Source: Actinomycetota bacterium
GTDB lineage: Bacteria > Actinomycetota > Acidimicrobiia > Acidimicrobiales > Ilumatobacteraceae
Direction of reading: 5' to 3'
DNA length: 64,000 nt
NCBI GenBank assembly: GCA_016213625.1
Contig: JACQZZ010000075.1
Location: forward strand, 62,001-126,000
Position 1 is the stretch's first letter. Each line of letters starts with the position of its first letter. This document shows, one piece after another, positions 16,630 to 25,154 of this stretch. The position numbers and the translations under genes were made by a program. A model generated the notes under the pieces. That model was not told where the DNA came from. It saw only the letters and a list, made by a program, of their open reading frames with translations, and searched no databases.

Positions 16630-17907
16630 TCAGTCCTGTTCGAACTGGGTGAGGTCCTTCAGCTTGGGGTTGTTGCTGAACACCTCGACCGGCGGGTTGG
16701 GATCCAACCGCAGGGCTCGCTGCAGGATGCGCACCTGCGTGTGCTGGTTGTACTCGGCCAGCGTGATGGCCCAGCCGTCGCGACCGGCGCGAGCGGTACG
16801 ACCACTGCGGTGCAGATAGTCCTTCACGTCGCCGGCGGGCTCGTAGTGGATGACCGCGCCGATGTCGTCGATGTCGATACCTCGGGCCGCCACGTCGGTG
16901 GCGACCAACACGGCCAACTCGCCGTCGGTGAACCGCTTCAGCGCCCGTTCGCGCGACGACTGCTGCAGGTCGCCGTGGATGGCCGACGCACGCACGCCGA
17001 GTTCCTGCAGCTTCTCCTCCACGCGATCGCACGTGCGCTTGGTCTGGCAGAACACGATGGTCTTGTCCATCGCCGAGGCGATGGAGGCCACCACGCGGTC
17101 CTTGTCCATGTGGTGCACGGCGAGCCACAGGTGGTGCATGGTGCCCACGGTGTCGGTGGCCGCGTCGATGGCCACTTCCTCGGGGTCGTTCATGTACCGG
17201 GCCACCAGGTGCCCGACGTCGCCGTCGAGCGTGGCCGAGAAGAGCATCGTCTGGTGCGGTGCGGTGATCTTGCGCATGATCCACTCGACCTGCGGGGTGA
17301 ACCCGTCGTCGGCCATGCGGTCTGCTTCGTCGAGCACGAGGATCTCGACGGCGTCGAGCTGCAGTTCGTCTTCCTTCAGCAGGTCGATGAGGCGCAGTGG
17401 CGTGGCCACCACGACGTCGACACCCTGGTCAAGTGCACTGATCTGTTGCTGACGTGATGCGCCGCCGTACACGGCGAGCACGGTGCGACCGCACGCGATG
17501 GCCACCGGGGCCAACACCTCGGACACCTGCAACGCGAGTTCACGCGTGGGCACGAGCACCAGTGCGGCGGGCCGGCGGGGTTCGCCGACCTTGGTGAGAC
17601 GGGCCAGCAGCGGCACGCCGAAGGCGAGCGTCTTGCCGGAACCGGTCTTGGCCCGGCCGCAGACGTCGCGGCCGGTGAGGGCGACGGGGATGGCCTTGGT
17701 CTGGATGGCGAACGGGGTGGAGAAGCCGGCGGCGGCGAGACCCATGTCGACGTCGGTGGGCACACCGAGGTCGGCGAAGCCAGTGGGGACGTAGTCGTCG
17801 GGGTTCAGGGTGAGAGCGGCCGGCGGCGGAGGAGTGCGGTGTTCGGCAGGCTTCGGCCCCCGCCGCTGACCGCGCCGCCGAGTGGGCGGACGTGAGTGAT
17901 CAGACAT
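16630..17907 (-). CDS. DEAD-box RNA helicase
   Basis: A 425-residue ATP-dependent RNA helicase. A basic N-terminal tail (RPPTRRRGQRRGPK) is followed by the Q motif region (FSTPFAIQTKAIP), motif I AKTGSGKT, Ia PTRELA, Ib (ATPLRLIDLL), II DEAD, III SAT, IV (IVFCQTKRT), V ATDVAARGIDI and VI HRSGRTARAGR. Motif Ib has Leu where DEAD-box proteins have Gly (TPGR). The short C-terminus lacks an RNA-binding extension, so the basic tail may substitute. The ATG at 17907 (MSDHSRPP) lies 9 bases after TACCCT. An upstream in-frame start at 17985 would read through the repeat region and is less likely. Confidence 0.92.
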   Translation of the reverse strand: MSDHSRPPTRRRGQRRGPKPAEHRTPPPPAALTLNPDDYVPTGFADLGVPTDVDMGLAAAGFSTPFAIQTKAIPVALTGRDVCGRAKTGSGKTLAFGVPLLARLTKVGEPRRPAALVLVPTRELALQVSEVLAPVAIACGRTVLAVYGGASRQQQISALDQGVDVVVATPLRLIDLLKEDELQLDAVEILVLDEADRMADDGFTPQVEWIMRKITAPHQTMLFSATLDGDVGHLVARYMNDPEEVAIDAATDTVGTMHHLWLAVHHMDKDRVVASIASAMDKTIVFCQTKRTCDRVEEKLQELGVRASAIHGDLQQSSRERALKRFTDGELAVLVATDVAARGIDIDDIGAVIHYEPAGDVKDYLHRSGRTARAGRDGWAITLAEYNQHTQVRILQRALRLDPNPPVEVFSNNPKLKDLTQFEQD

Positions 17908-17945
17908 GTCGCGCCCAGGGTACCGGCCATCCCCGGCCCAAGTTC

Positions 17946-17988
17946 GCGATGAGCGATGAACCCGCCGGGCGACCTCATCGCTCATCGC
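17946..17988. repeat. Inverted pair of a 14-base repeat upstream of the AbiEi-like gene
   Basis: GCGATGAGCGATGA (17946-17959) and its exact complement TCATCGCTCATCGC (17975-17988) form a perfect 14-bp stem with a 15-base loop in the divergent gap. Three more copies follow the gene at 19,020-19,095. Confidence 0.85.
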
Positions 17989-18060
17989 ATGACGGGCGGG
18001 GACGGGCGTCGATAGGGTCGGCCTCGACTTCCTCCCTCCGCATCAACCCTGGGAGGAACC

Positions 18061-19014
18061 ATGACTCCGCTCTACCCCCAACTCATGGGGCTGTCGGCGC
18101 AACAGCACGCCGTCATCACGAAGGTTCAGCTCGCCGCGGCCAACGTCTCCGCCGCACAACTGCGCCGGCTCGTCGGACTGGGAGTCCTCGTGCGACTGCT
18201 CGACGGCACATACCGCTTCACCGGAGCCCCGCTCGACCCGTTGGCGCGCTGCGTCGCCGCCTGTGCACGACCCAACGGCCTGGTGGTAGCCGGTCCAACG
18301 GCGGGCACGCTCTGGCAGCTCCGTCGACTGCCGAAGCTCGACAAAGTGTGCGTCATCGCTCCACCCGCGTCGAATCCGAGCTGTGTTCCGTGGCTGCAGC
18401 CATACCGGACCGGAACGCTGCTGCCGGAACACGTGATCCACCGGCCGGATGGCATCCGCGTCACGAACCCCGCCCGCACGGCGCTCGACCTCACTCGGTG
18501 GCTCACCCAGCCCGACCTCCGCTCCGTCATCGATCAGGTCGTCGCCGACAGGCTCGCATCGATCGACGACCTGTACACCGTCGCCGCACCACTCGACACC
18601 AGGGGACGACCGTGGGTTCGCAGGTTCATCCGGGTGCTCGACGCGCGGCCGGGCGGTGGAGCCCCGGAGTCCCACTGGGAGTCTCGAGTCGTGGCCGCAC
18701 TCATCGCCAGGGGCATTCCGGTGACACCGCAGCGCTGGCTCGACCTGCCCAACTTCGGACGGATCCGACTCGACGCCAGCGTCGACGCGGTGCAGTGGGG
18801 CGTCGAGATCGACGGCCATCCAGAACACTTCACCGAACGCGGGGCAGCACGCGACCGCGAACGCGACCTCGCCGCCGATGCGTACGGCTGGCGGGTGAAC
18901 CGAGTGGCGACGCTCAGCCTTCAACGCAGCTTCGACGCGTCGATCGATCTGCTCGAACAGGCCTACCGCCGCCGCCTCCGCGACCACATCGCGATGAGAG
19001 GTGATGAACCCTGA
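18061..19014 (+). CDS. AbiEi-like winged-helix protein with DUF559/Vsr-like nuclease domain
   Basis: A 317-residue protein. The N-terminal part (about 10-150) resembles the AbiEi-type antitoxin/transcriptional regulator fold: VSAAQLRRLVGLGVLVRLLDGTYRF, then NPARTALDLTRWL. The C-terminal part (about 200-300) resembles the DUF559 endonuclease-like domain: HWESRVVAALIARGIPVTPQ, then RIRLDASVDAVQWGVEIDG and RERDLAADAYGWRVNRV, a PD-(D/E)XK-like D...ExD arrangement. GGGAGGAACC precedes the ATG at 18061. No toxin partner is adjacent. Direct and inverted 14-base repeats flank the gene on both sides, suggesting autoregulation or a mobile unit. Confidence 0.7.
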   Translation: MTPLYPQLMGLSAQQHAVITKVQLAAANVSAAQLRRLVGLGVLVRLLDGTYRFTGAPLDPLARCVAACARPNGLVVAGPTAGTLWQLRRLPKLDKVCVIAPPASNPSCVPWLQPYRTGTLLPEHVIHRPDGIRVTNPARTALDLTRWLTQPDLRSVIDQVVADRLASIDDLYTVAAPLDTRGRPWVRRFIRVLDARPGGGAPESHWESRVVAALIARGIPVTPQRWLDLPNFGRIRLDASVDAVQWGVEIDGHPEHFTERGAARDRERDLAADAYGWRVNRVATLSLQRSFDASIDLLEQAYRRRLRDHIAMRGDEP

Positions 19015-19019
19015 CCGCA

Positions 19020-19095
19020 TCATCGCTCATCGCGCCGTGCGGGGATCGCGAAGCGATGAGCGATGAGGGGCGGGCACCGCTTCATCGCTCATCGC
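19020..19095. repeat. Three further copies of the 14-base repeat
   Basis: TCATCGCTCATCGC at 19020-19033 and 19082-19095, with the inverted copy GCGATGAGCGATGA at 19053-19066. They fill the gap between the AbiEi-like gene and the acyl-CoA synthetase start. Confidence 0.85.
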
Positions 19096-19117
19096 AGGGA
19101 TCGGCAATGATGGGCGC

Positions 19118-20671
19118 ATGAAGGTCGCGCTCACCGTCAACGACTTCCTCCGCCGCGCCGAGGAGATCTACCCCCACCGCATCGCCTGTGTCGACGAGCC
19201 GCAGCAGCCGGCCGAGAGCTGGGGCGAGTTCACCTACGCCGAGATGGCCGCCAAGGCGAAGGCCCAGGCCGCAGCCTTGGACCGGCTGGACATCCAGGTG
19301 GGCGAGCGCGTCGCCATCGTCAGCCAGAACTCCGCCCGGCTGCTCACCGCTCTGTTCGGCGTGAGCGGATCAGGTCGTGTGCTCGTGCCCATCAACTTCC
19401 GACTCCACGCCGAGGAAGTGCGCTACATCGTGCAGCACAGCGGCGCCCGTGTGCTGATGGTCGACCCTGAGCTCGAGGCCGACCTCGCCGACGTGTCGTG
19501 CGAGTTCAAGTTCGTCATCGGCGCCGACACCGACGCCCCGGCCGAGCACCTCGAGCCGCGCCCGTGGGTGTACGACGAGGACGCCACCGCCACCATCAAC
19601 TACACCAGCGGGACCACGGCGCGCCCCAAGGGCGTGCAGCTCACCCATCGCAACATCTGGCTCAACGCCACGGTGTTCGGGTGGCAGCTCGGCATCAACG
19701 ACCGCGACGTGTACCTGCACACCTTGCCGCAGTTCCACTGCAACGGGTGGGGCGTGCTGTACGCGGTCACCGGCATGGGAGCCCAGCACATCATCATCCG
19801 CAAGATCGACGGCGCCGAGATCCTGCGCCGCGTGGAACAGCACGGCGTCACGGTGATGTGTGCAGCCCCGGCCGTGGCGAACGCCATCCTCGACGCGGCG
19901 GCCGGCTGGGACGGCCCCATCCCTGGCCGCGATCGCGTGCGCATCGTCTGCGCCGGTGCGCCACCGCCCACCAAGACCATCGAGCGCATCGAGACCGAGC
20001 TGGGCTGGGAGTTCATCCAGATCTACGGCCTCACCGAGACCACACCGCTGCTCACCATGAACCGCGGTCGTGCCGAGTACGACGAGCTCTCCCCCGCCGA
20101 TCGCGCCGTGAAGCTCAGCCGGGCGGGCGCACCCGCGCTGGGTGTGCAGATGCGCATCAGCCCCGACGGAGAGGTGCTGGCCCGCGGCAACCACATCATG
20201 GCCGGGTACTGGGAGCAGCCCGAAGCCACCGCCGACGCCATCCACTCGTCGCGCGACGACCAGCAGGGACCCGAGTGGTTCCACACCGGCGACGGCGGCA
20301 CCATCGACGACGACTGGTACGTCACCATCAGCGACCGCAAGAAGGACGTCATCATCACCGGCGGCGAGAACGTCAGCTCCATCGAGGTGGAGGACGCCAT
20401 CTTCAGCCACCCCGACGTGGCCGAGGTCGCGGTCATCGGCGTACCCGACGAGAAGTGGGGCGAACTGGTCATGGCCCTCGTCGTGCCGGCCCCGGGGGCC
20501 ACGCTCACCGAAGCCGATGTCATCACCTACACCAAGACCAAGCTCGCCGGGTACAAGTGCCCGAAGCGAGTGGAACTGCGCGAGGCGCTGGCCCGCACCG
20601 CCACGGGCAAGCTGCAGAAGTTCAAACTGCGCGAGCCCTACTGGGAAGGCCACGATCGCAAGGTGAACTGA
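19118..20671 (+). CDS. Long-chain acyl-CoA synthetase (AMP-forming)
   Basis: A 517-residue ANL-superfamily enzyme activating a carboxylic or fatty acid with ATP and CoA. The P-loop TINYTSGTTARPKGVQLTHRN, IYGLTETTPLL, FHTGDGGTIDDDWYVTISDRKKD, GGENVSSIEVED and the C-terminal catalytic lysine region ATGKLQKFKLREPYW are in normal order. Closest in overall pattern to medium/long-chain FadD-type or acyl-CoA synthetases used in side-chain degradation. Substrate length cannot be read. The stop codon lies inside the first unit of a 28-base tandem repeat, and the gene is convergent with the ABC exporter. Confidence 0.88.
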   Translation: MKVALTVNDFLRRAEEIYPHRIACVDEPQQPAESWGEFTYAEMAAKAKAQAAALDRLDIQVGERVAIVSQNSARLLTALFGVSGSGRVLVPINFRLHAEEVRYIVQHSGARVLMVDPELEADLADVSCEFKFVIGADTDAPAEHLEPRPWVYDEDATATINYTSGTTARPKGVQLTHRNIWLNATVFGWQLGINDRDVYLHTLPQFHCNGWGVLYAVTGMGAQHIIIRKIDGAEILRRVEQHGVTVMCAAPAVANAILDAAAGWDGPIPGRDRVRIVCAGAPPPTKTIERIETELGWEFIQIYGLTETTPLLTMNRGRAEYDELSPADRAVKLSRAGAPALGVQMRISPDGEVLARGNHIMAGYWEQPEATADAIHSSRDDQQGPEWFHTGDGGTIDDDWYVTISDRKKDVIITGGENVSSIEVEDAIFSHPDVAEVAVIGVPDEKWGELVMALVVPAPGATLTEADVITYTKTKLAGYKCPKRVELREALARTATGKLQKFKLREPYWEGHDRKVN

Positions 20672-20726
20672 GGAAGTTCACATCGACAAGGTGAACTGAA
20701 GAAGTTCACATCGACACGGTGAACTA
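20660..20726. repeat. 28-base tandem repeat spanning two convergent stop codons
   Basis: Units AAGGTGAACTGAGGAAGTTC... at 20660-20687 and 20688-20715 differ by one base. A third partial unit (ACGGTGAACTA) runs to 20726. Each unit holds the inverted repeat GTGAAC/GTTCAC. The first unit supplies the acyl-CoA synthetase TGA and the last supplies the ABC exporter TAG. Confidence 0.85.
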
Positions 20727-22469
20727 GGCCAGGGTGCCGGTGACCTGACGGTAGAACTCGCTGTCGGCCTGAAGGCGTTCGGGTGTGTCGAACGCGACGA
20801 CGCGACCGTCCTGCACCACCATCAGCCGATCGCAGACGTCGAGCGTGCTCATCCGATGGGCGATGATCACCACCGTCATGCGCGTGCCCAGCTCGGCGAG
20901 GGTCTGACGCACGAGAGCCTCGGACTGGCCGTCGAGCGCGCTCGTGGGCTCGTCGAGCACGAGCACCTGTGGCTCCTCCACCAACGCGCGGGCGATGCAC
21001 ACGCGTTGCTGTTGGCCGCCGCTGAGCGCGCCACCTGACTCCCCCACCTGCCGGGCGTACCCCTCGAGCGTCGCCACGATCTCGTCGTGCACGTGCGCGA
21101 GACGGGCCGCGGCCTCCACCTGTGCGTCGGACACGCCCGGCCGGAGGAAGCGGATGTTGTCGGCCACGGTGCCGCGCACCAACCGAGGCGTCTGCGGCAC
21201 GAACGTGACGCGCCGCACCCATTCCGCACGCGACAGCGACGACACCGGCCGACCGTCGGCGAGCACTGTTCCGGAAGTCGGCGACCGGAGTCCGAGGAGT
21301 AGCTGCACAAGGGTGCTCTTGCCGCTGCCCGACGGACCGATGATGCCCACCACCTCGCCACGCCCGACGGTGACATCCACTCCGGTGAGCACCGGCTCGC
21401 CGGGCACGTACTCGAAGCCGACGTCGCGGAACTCGATGTCGCCGACGTCGCCCACCGGCAGGCCACCATCGCGGACCGCTGCGTCGCGATAGCTGTTGAT
21501 CTCTCCCTCGAGCTCGGCCACGTACGGCCGCATCGTGCTGACGACCGCCGCCGACACCTGCAGCTGTTGGCCGTAGCTCAGCGATCGCAGCATCACCAAC
21601 ATGACGGCGCCGAGCGAATCCACGTCGGCGGTGTCGCTGCCCGAGGCGAGGGCCAGTGCTCCCACCAGCGCGACATACGCGAGCGAGGTGTAGAGGTGCG
21701 GCACGATGCCCCGCAGCACAGCGAGCCGGCGCGTGCTGTCGCGACCCTCATCGATGAGCGAGTCGACGCGGGCGGCCATCTCGTCCTGCACGCCGAACAC
21801 CTGCAGCTCCAGGCCGAGTCCGGCCATCTCGCCCAGACCGGTGGCGAACGACATTCCGGTGTCCAACGTCTCCAACGACCGTCGCCGCAGACGCTCGCGC
21901 ACCGGCCGGAGCGCGAGCGCCAGCACCGCTACCGCGGCGATGACGACGAGCGCCCCCACCGGGCTGACCGCGATCGCGAGGGCCAGCAGCGCGAGCAGCC
22001 CGAACGCCGCGGTGAGACCGTTGGTGAAGCCGGACACGAGGTTCGAACCCGACGTGGCGTAGCTGGTCATCAACTCCTGCAGCCGGCCCACCCGATCGCT
22101 CTGCTGTCGCTCCCACGACGCGTGCAGGAACGCACGTGACAGGTCGCGACGCAGCTCGGCAGCGATGGCCACTCCCATGTCGGCAGCGATGCGATTGGCG
22201 AACCACGCCAACAGGAATCGCACCACGAGCAATGCCAGGGCGAGCCACAGGCCGGCCGACATCGACATCGATCGCCCGAGGAACAGCTCGGCACGCTCGG
22301 CCCCGTCGCTGACGGCCAGCGCCAGCCGCGTGGCCACCACCAGGAACGCCGCCTCCGCCAACCCGCCGAGCGTGGACGCGACCGCCATCGAGACGGTGGC
22401 CATGCGATGGCCTCGGATGAGCGTGCGGATGTCCATGGAGCGTCGCCACGGTAGCCCGACGAACAGCAT
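20724..22469 (-). CDS. ABC exporter, fused membrane and ATPase domains
   Basis: A 581-residue half-exporter expected to act as a dimer. A transmembrane domain of about six helices (about residues 30-310) is followed by an ATPase domain with Walker A GPSGSGKST, Q-loop FVPQTPRLVRG, signature LSGGQQQR, Walker B VLVLDEPTSALD and the switch His in IIAHRMSTL. The ATG at 22469 is chosen. An in-frame ATG at 22436 (MDIRTLIRG) is an alternative. Further upstream the frame crosses the operator-like palindromes. The substrate is unknown. Divergent from the homospermidine synthase locus. Confidence 0.85.
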   Translation of the reverse strand: MLFVGLPWRRSMDIRTLIRGHRMATVSMAVASTLGGLAEAAFLVVATRLALAVSDGAERAELFLGRSMSMSAGLWLALALLVVRFLLAWFANRIAADMGVAIAAELRRDLSRAFLHASWERQQSDRVGRLQELMTSYATSGSNLVSGFTNGLTAAFGLLALLALAIAVSPVGALVVIAAVAVLALALRPVRERLRRRSLETLDTGMSFATGLGEMAGLGLELQVFGVQDEMAARVDSLIDEGRDSTRRLAVLRGIVPHLYTSLAYVALVGALALASGSDTADVDSLGAVMLVMLRSLSYGQQLQVSAAVVSTMRPYVAELEGEINSYRDAAVRDGGLPVGDVGDIEFRDVGFEYVPGEPVLTGVDVTVGRGEVVGIIGPSGSGKSTLVQLLLGLRSPTSGTVLADGRPVSSLSRAEWVRRVTFVPQTPRLVRGTVADNIRFLRPGVSDAQVEAAARLAHVHDEIVATLEGYARQVGESGGALSGGQQQRVCIARALVEEPQVLVLDEPTSALDGQSEALVRQTLAELGTRMTVVIIAHRMSTLDVCDRLMVVQDGRVVAFDTPERLQADSEFYRQVTGTLA

Positions 22470-22499
22470 GGCGACCTGAGGGCCGCTGATGGACCAGTC

Positions 22500-22525
22500 G
22501 GTCAGACTGACCGGTCGATCAGTCT
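22500..22525. promoter_or_regulatory. Overlapping palindromes in the divergent gap
   Basis: GGTCAG-A-CTGACC (22500-22512) overlaps AGACTGA-N8-TCAGTCT (22504-22525). Both have perfect arms and lie between the ABC exporter and the plus-strand small ORF. This fits a TetR-like operator, although no regulator gene is adjacent. Confidence 0.45.
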
Positions 22526-22614
22526 CACTATCAGTTGCATCAGTTCGTAGCAATGCCGTTGCGTGCGTCGTTATGGTCACCGAGCTTTCTCCATCAACGT
22601 CGAAAGGGGCAGCC

Positions 22615-22776
22615 ATGAGCGCATCCACCCACACCACCGCCGTCTGCACCCAGCAGGTGTTCAGCCAGCACGGCCGCAAGGGCATCGCGTACGACTGGCA
22701 GAGCCTCTACGCCGCGGCCGAGGCCGTGAACCTCGACGAGAAGCTCGCAGCGCTCACCCCGGCGCTCGCCGAATGA
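22615..22776 (+). CDS. 53-residue ORF coupled to the homospermidine synthase-like gene
   Basis: Encodes a small soluble protein starting MSASTHTTAVCTQQVFSQHG and ending in LAALTPALAE. GAAAGGGGC is a good ribosome-binding site 5 bases before the ATG, and the stop overlaps the next start (ATGA). Both support real translation. It has a single Cys and no signal peptide or membrane segment. The family is not recognised. It could be a regulatory or subunit peptide of the downstream enzyme or a peptide precursor. No RiPP-modifying enzyme is adjacent, so a precursor role is weakly supported. Confidence 0.6.
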   Translation: MSASTHTTAVCTQQVFSQHGRKGIAYDWQSLYAAAEAVNLDEKLAALTPALAE

Positions 22777-24233
22777 GCCGGGCACCCGAACGGGTGCTCG
22801 TCCTCGGTTGCGGCTCGGTCGCCCAGTGCGTCGTGCCGCTCCTCGTTCGTGATCTCGGCATCGAGCCGGCGCGGGTCACCATCGTCGACATGGTCGACAA
22901 CCGTGATCGCGTCGCGAGTTCCCTCGCGCTCGGGGTCGGGTACGAACAGGACCGAGTGACCCCCGAGAACCTCGACGCATTCCTCGGCGCACGGGTGAGC
23001 GACGGCGATCTGCTGCTCGACCTGGCCTGGAACATCGACAACCCCACCATCCTGCAGTGGTGCCGTGATCACGGCGTGCGCTACCTCAACACGAGCGTCG
23101 AGCTGTGGGACCCGTACGACGCGTTGGTCGACACGCCGCCCCTCGAGCGCACGCTGTACGTGCGCCACATGGATCTGCGACGGATGATCGACGGTTGGGG
23201 CGACAACAAGGGCCCCACCGCCGTGCTCGAGCACGGGGCCAACCCCGGTCTCGTCAGCCACTGGGCGAAGCAGGCGTTGGGCGAGATCGCCGAAGCCATG
23301 CTGCGCGACGGTCTCGCCGGCGGCAACGTCGGCGCCATCGAGTCCGCGCTGGCCGACCGCAGCTACGCGCACCTCGCGATGCTCACGGGCACCAAGGTCA
23401 TCCACATCGCCGAACGCGACACGCAGATCACCGACGTGCCGAAGCGCACCAACGAGTTCGTCAACACATGGTCGGTCGACGGGTTCTACGAAGAAGGCGT
23501 CGCCCCCGCCGAACTCGGGTGGGGCACGCACGAGAAGCGCCTTCCGCGCAACGCGTTCGTGCACACCGGTGAAGGACCGTGCAACCAGATCTGCATCGCC
23601 CGCCCCGGCATGGAGACCTGGGTGCGCAGCTGGGTGCCCAGCGGCGAGACACGCGGCATGGTGGTGCGTCACGGCGAGTCGTTCACGATGTGCGAGCACC
23701 TGACGGTGCACGACCACCTCGGACGCGCCATCTATCGCCCTACGGTGCACTACGCCTACCACCCGTCCGACGCGGCCATCAACAGCGTTCTCGAGCTGCG
23801 CATGCGCGGGTGGGAGATGCAGCCCGAACAGCGCATCCTCAACAACGAGATCATCTCCGGACGCGACGAACTCGGCGTCCTGCTGATGGGCCACCCGTAC
23901 AAGTCGTGGTGGACCGGCTCGCTGCTCTCCATCCACGAGGCCCGCGCCATCCTTCCCGACCAGAGTGCCACCACGCTGCAGGTGGCCGGCTCCATCATGG
24001 GTGCCGTGTCGTGGATGATCGAGCACCCGAACGAGGGCGTGAACGTGCCCGACGATCTGCCGTGGGACGACGTGCTCGCCGTGTCCCGTCGCTACCTCGG
24101 CACGTTGCACTCGGGCCCCGCCGACTGGGATCCGGTGAGCAGCCGGCGCGATCTGTTCGCCAACTTCGCCGACGAGGCCGACCACGTCGACCTCGACGAT
24201 CCGTGGCAGTTCGTCAACTTCCTCGTCGACTGA
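22773..24233 (+). CDS. Homospermidine synthase-like protein
   Basis: A 486-residue protein of the saccharopine dehydrogenase/homospermidine synthase family, which makes sym-homospermidine from putrescine with NAD. The N-terminal Rossmann motif VLVLGCGSVAQCVVPLL is followed by NTSVELWDPYD, VLEHGANPGLVSHWAKQAL, a GWGTHEKRLP segment, and a long C-terminal region with AINSVLELRMRGWEMQPEQRI. Length and motif order fit bacterial homospermidine synthases. Translation is coupled to the 53-residue ORF upstream. No arginine or ornithine decarboxylase is nearby, so the amine source lies elsewhere. Confidence 0.8.
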   Translation: MSRAPERVLVLGCGSVAQCVVPLLVRDLGIEPARVTIVDMVDNRDRVASSLALGVGYEQDRVTPENLDAFLGARVSDGDLLLDLAWNIDNPTILQWCRDHGVRYLNTSVELWDPYDALVDTPPLERTLYVRHMDLRRMIDGWGDNKGPTAVLEHGANPGLVSHWAKQALGEIAEAMLRDGLAGGNVGAIESALADRSYAHLAMLTGTKVIHIAERDTQITDVPKRTNEFVNTWSVDGFYEEGVAPAELGWGTHEKRLPRNAFVHTGEGPCNQICIARPGMETWVRSWVPSGETRGMVVRHGESFTMCEHLTVHDHLGRAIYRPTVHYAYHPSDAAINSVLELRMRGWEMQPEQRILNNEIISGRDELGVLLMGHPYKSWWTGSLLSIHEARAILPDQSATTLQVAGSIMGAVSWMIEHPNEGVNVPDDLPWDDVLAVSRRYLGTLHSGPADWDPVSSRRDLFANFADEADHVDLDDPWQFVNFLVD

Positions 24234-24263
24234 GCCCGTACCCGAATTAGCCTGGGAGCGGTC

Positions 24264-25154
24264 ATGGCCTCCCGCTCGCTCATCCACGAATCGATCGGCA
24301 TCCTCCGTGAGGCGGTGGCGCAGTTCGAGCGTCCCGTGTTGCTGTTCAGCGGCGGCAAGGACTCGGTGGTCATGCTCCACCTGGCGATGGCCGCCTTCCG
24401 GCCCGCCCCGCTGCCGTTTCCAGTGATGCACATCGACACCGGGCACAACCTTCCCGAGGTCATCGAGTTCCGCGATCGAGTGGTCGCGCAGCACGGGCTG
24501 CGCTTGGAGGTCGCCTCGGTGCAGGCGTCCATCGACACCGGACGCGTGGCCGACGTGCAGGGTCCGCGCAGCAGTCGCAACACACTGCAGACCGTCACCC
24601 TTCTCGATGCGATCGCCGAGTATCGGTTCGACTGCGTGTTCGGCGGCGCCCGCCGCGACGAGGAGCGCGCTCGCGCCAAGGAACGGGTGTTCTCGCACCG
24701 CGACGAGTTCGGTCAATGGGACCCCAAGCAACAACGTCCCGAGCTGTGGGGGCTGTACAACGGTCGGCACCATCGCGGCGAGCACTTCCGAGTGTTCCCG
24801 CTGAGCAACTGGACCGAGCTCGACATCTGGCGGTTCGTCCGCGACCACGGCATCGAGCTGCCGTCCATCTACTTCGCCCATTCCCGGCAGGTGTTCCGAC
24901 GCGACGGCATGCTGATGGCGGTGTCGCCGTTCGTGGAGCAGGCCGACGACGAACACGCCTTCGAGGCCACCGTGCGCTTCCGCACCGTCGGCGACGCCAC
25001 CTGTACGGCGGCCATCGAGTCCACCGCCTCCACCCCCGACGAAGTGGTCGACGAGACCGCCGTCGCCCGCATCACCGAACGGGGCGCCACACGCGCCGAC
25101 GACCGCATCAGTGAGGCCGGGATGGAAGACCGCAAGCGCACGGGGTACTTCTGA
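24264..25154 (+). CDS. cysD: Sulfate adenylyltransferase subunit 2
   Basis: ATP sulfurylase catalytic subunit, forming APS from sulfate and ATP with CysN. It has 296 residues. The PP-loop is LLFSGGKDSVVMLHLA (about 27-42). MHIDTGHNLPEVIEFRD, FGGARRDEERARAKERVFS and the C-terminal TISEAGMEDRKRTGYF-like end (here DRISEAGMEDRKRTGYF) are diagnostic. GGGAGCGG precedes the ATG at 24264. The stop (TGATG) shares its last base with the cysN start, and the three genes form one unit. Confidence 0.95.
   Translation: MASRSLIHESIGILREAVAQFERPVLLFSGGKDSVVMLHLAMAAFRPAPLPFPVMHIDTGHNLPEVIEFRDRVVAQHGLRLEVASVQASIDTGRVADVQGPRSSRNTLQTVTLLDAIAEYRFDCVFGGARRDEERARAKERVFSHRDEFGQWDPKQQRPELWGLYNGRHHRGEHFRVFPLSNWTELDIWRFVRDHGIELPSIYFAHSRQVFRRDGMLMAVSPFVEQADDEHAFEATVRFRTVGDATCTAAIESTASTPDEVVDETAVARITERGATRADDRISEAGMEDRKRTGYF

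Noticed and set aside
17946-19095. CRISPR array from the repeated 14-mers
   Set aside because: Copies alternate orientation, spacing is irregular, a gene lies between them, and there are no cas genes.
22615-22776. Small ORF as a RiPP precursor
   Set aside because: No modifying enzyme, protease or recognisable leader/core is adjacent. The divergent ABC exporter alone is not enough.
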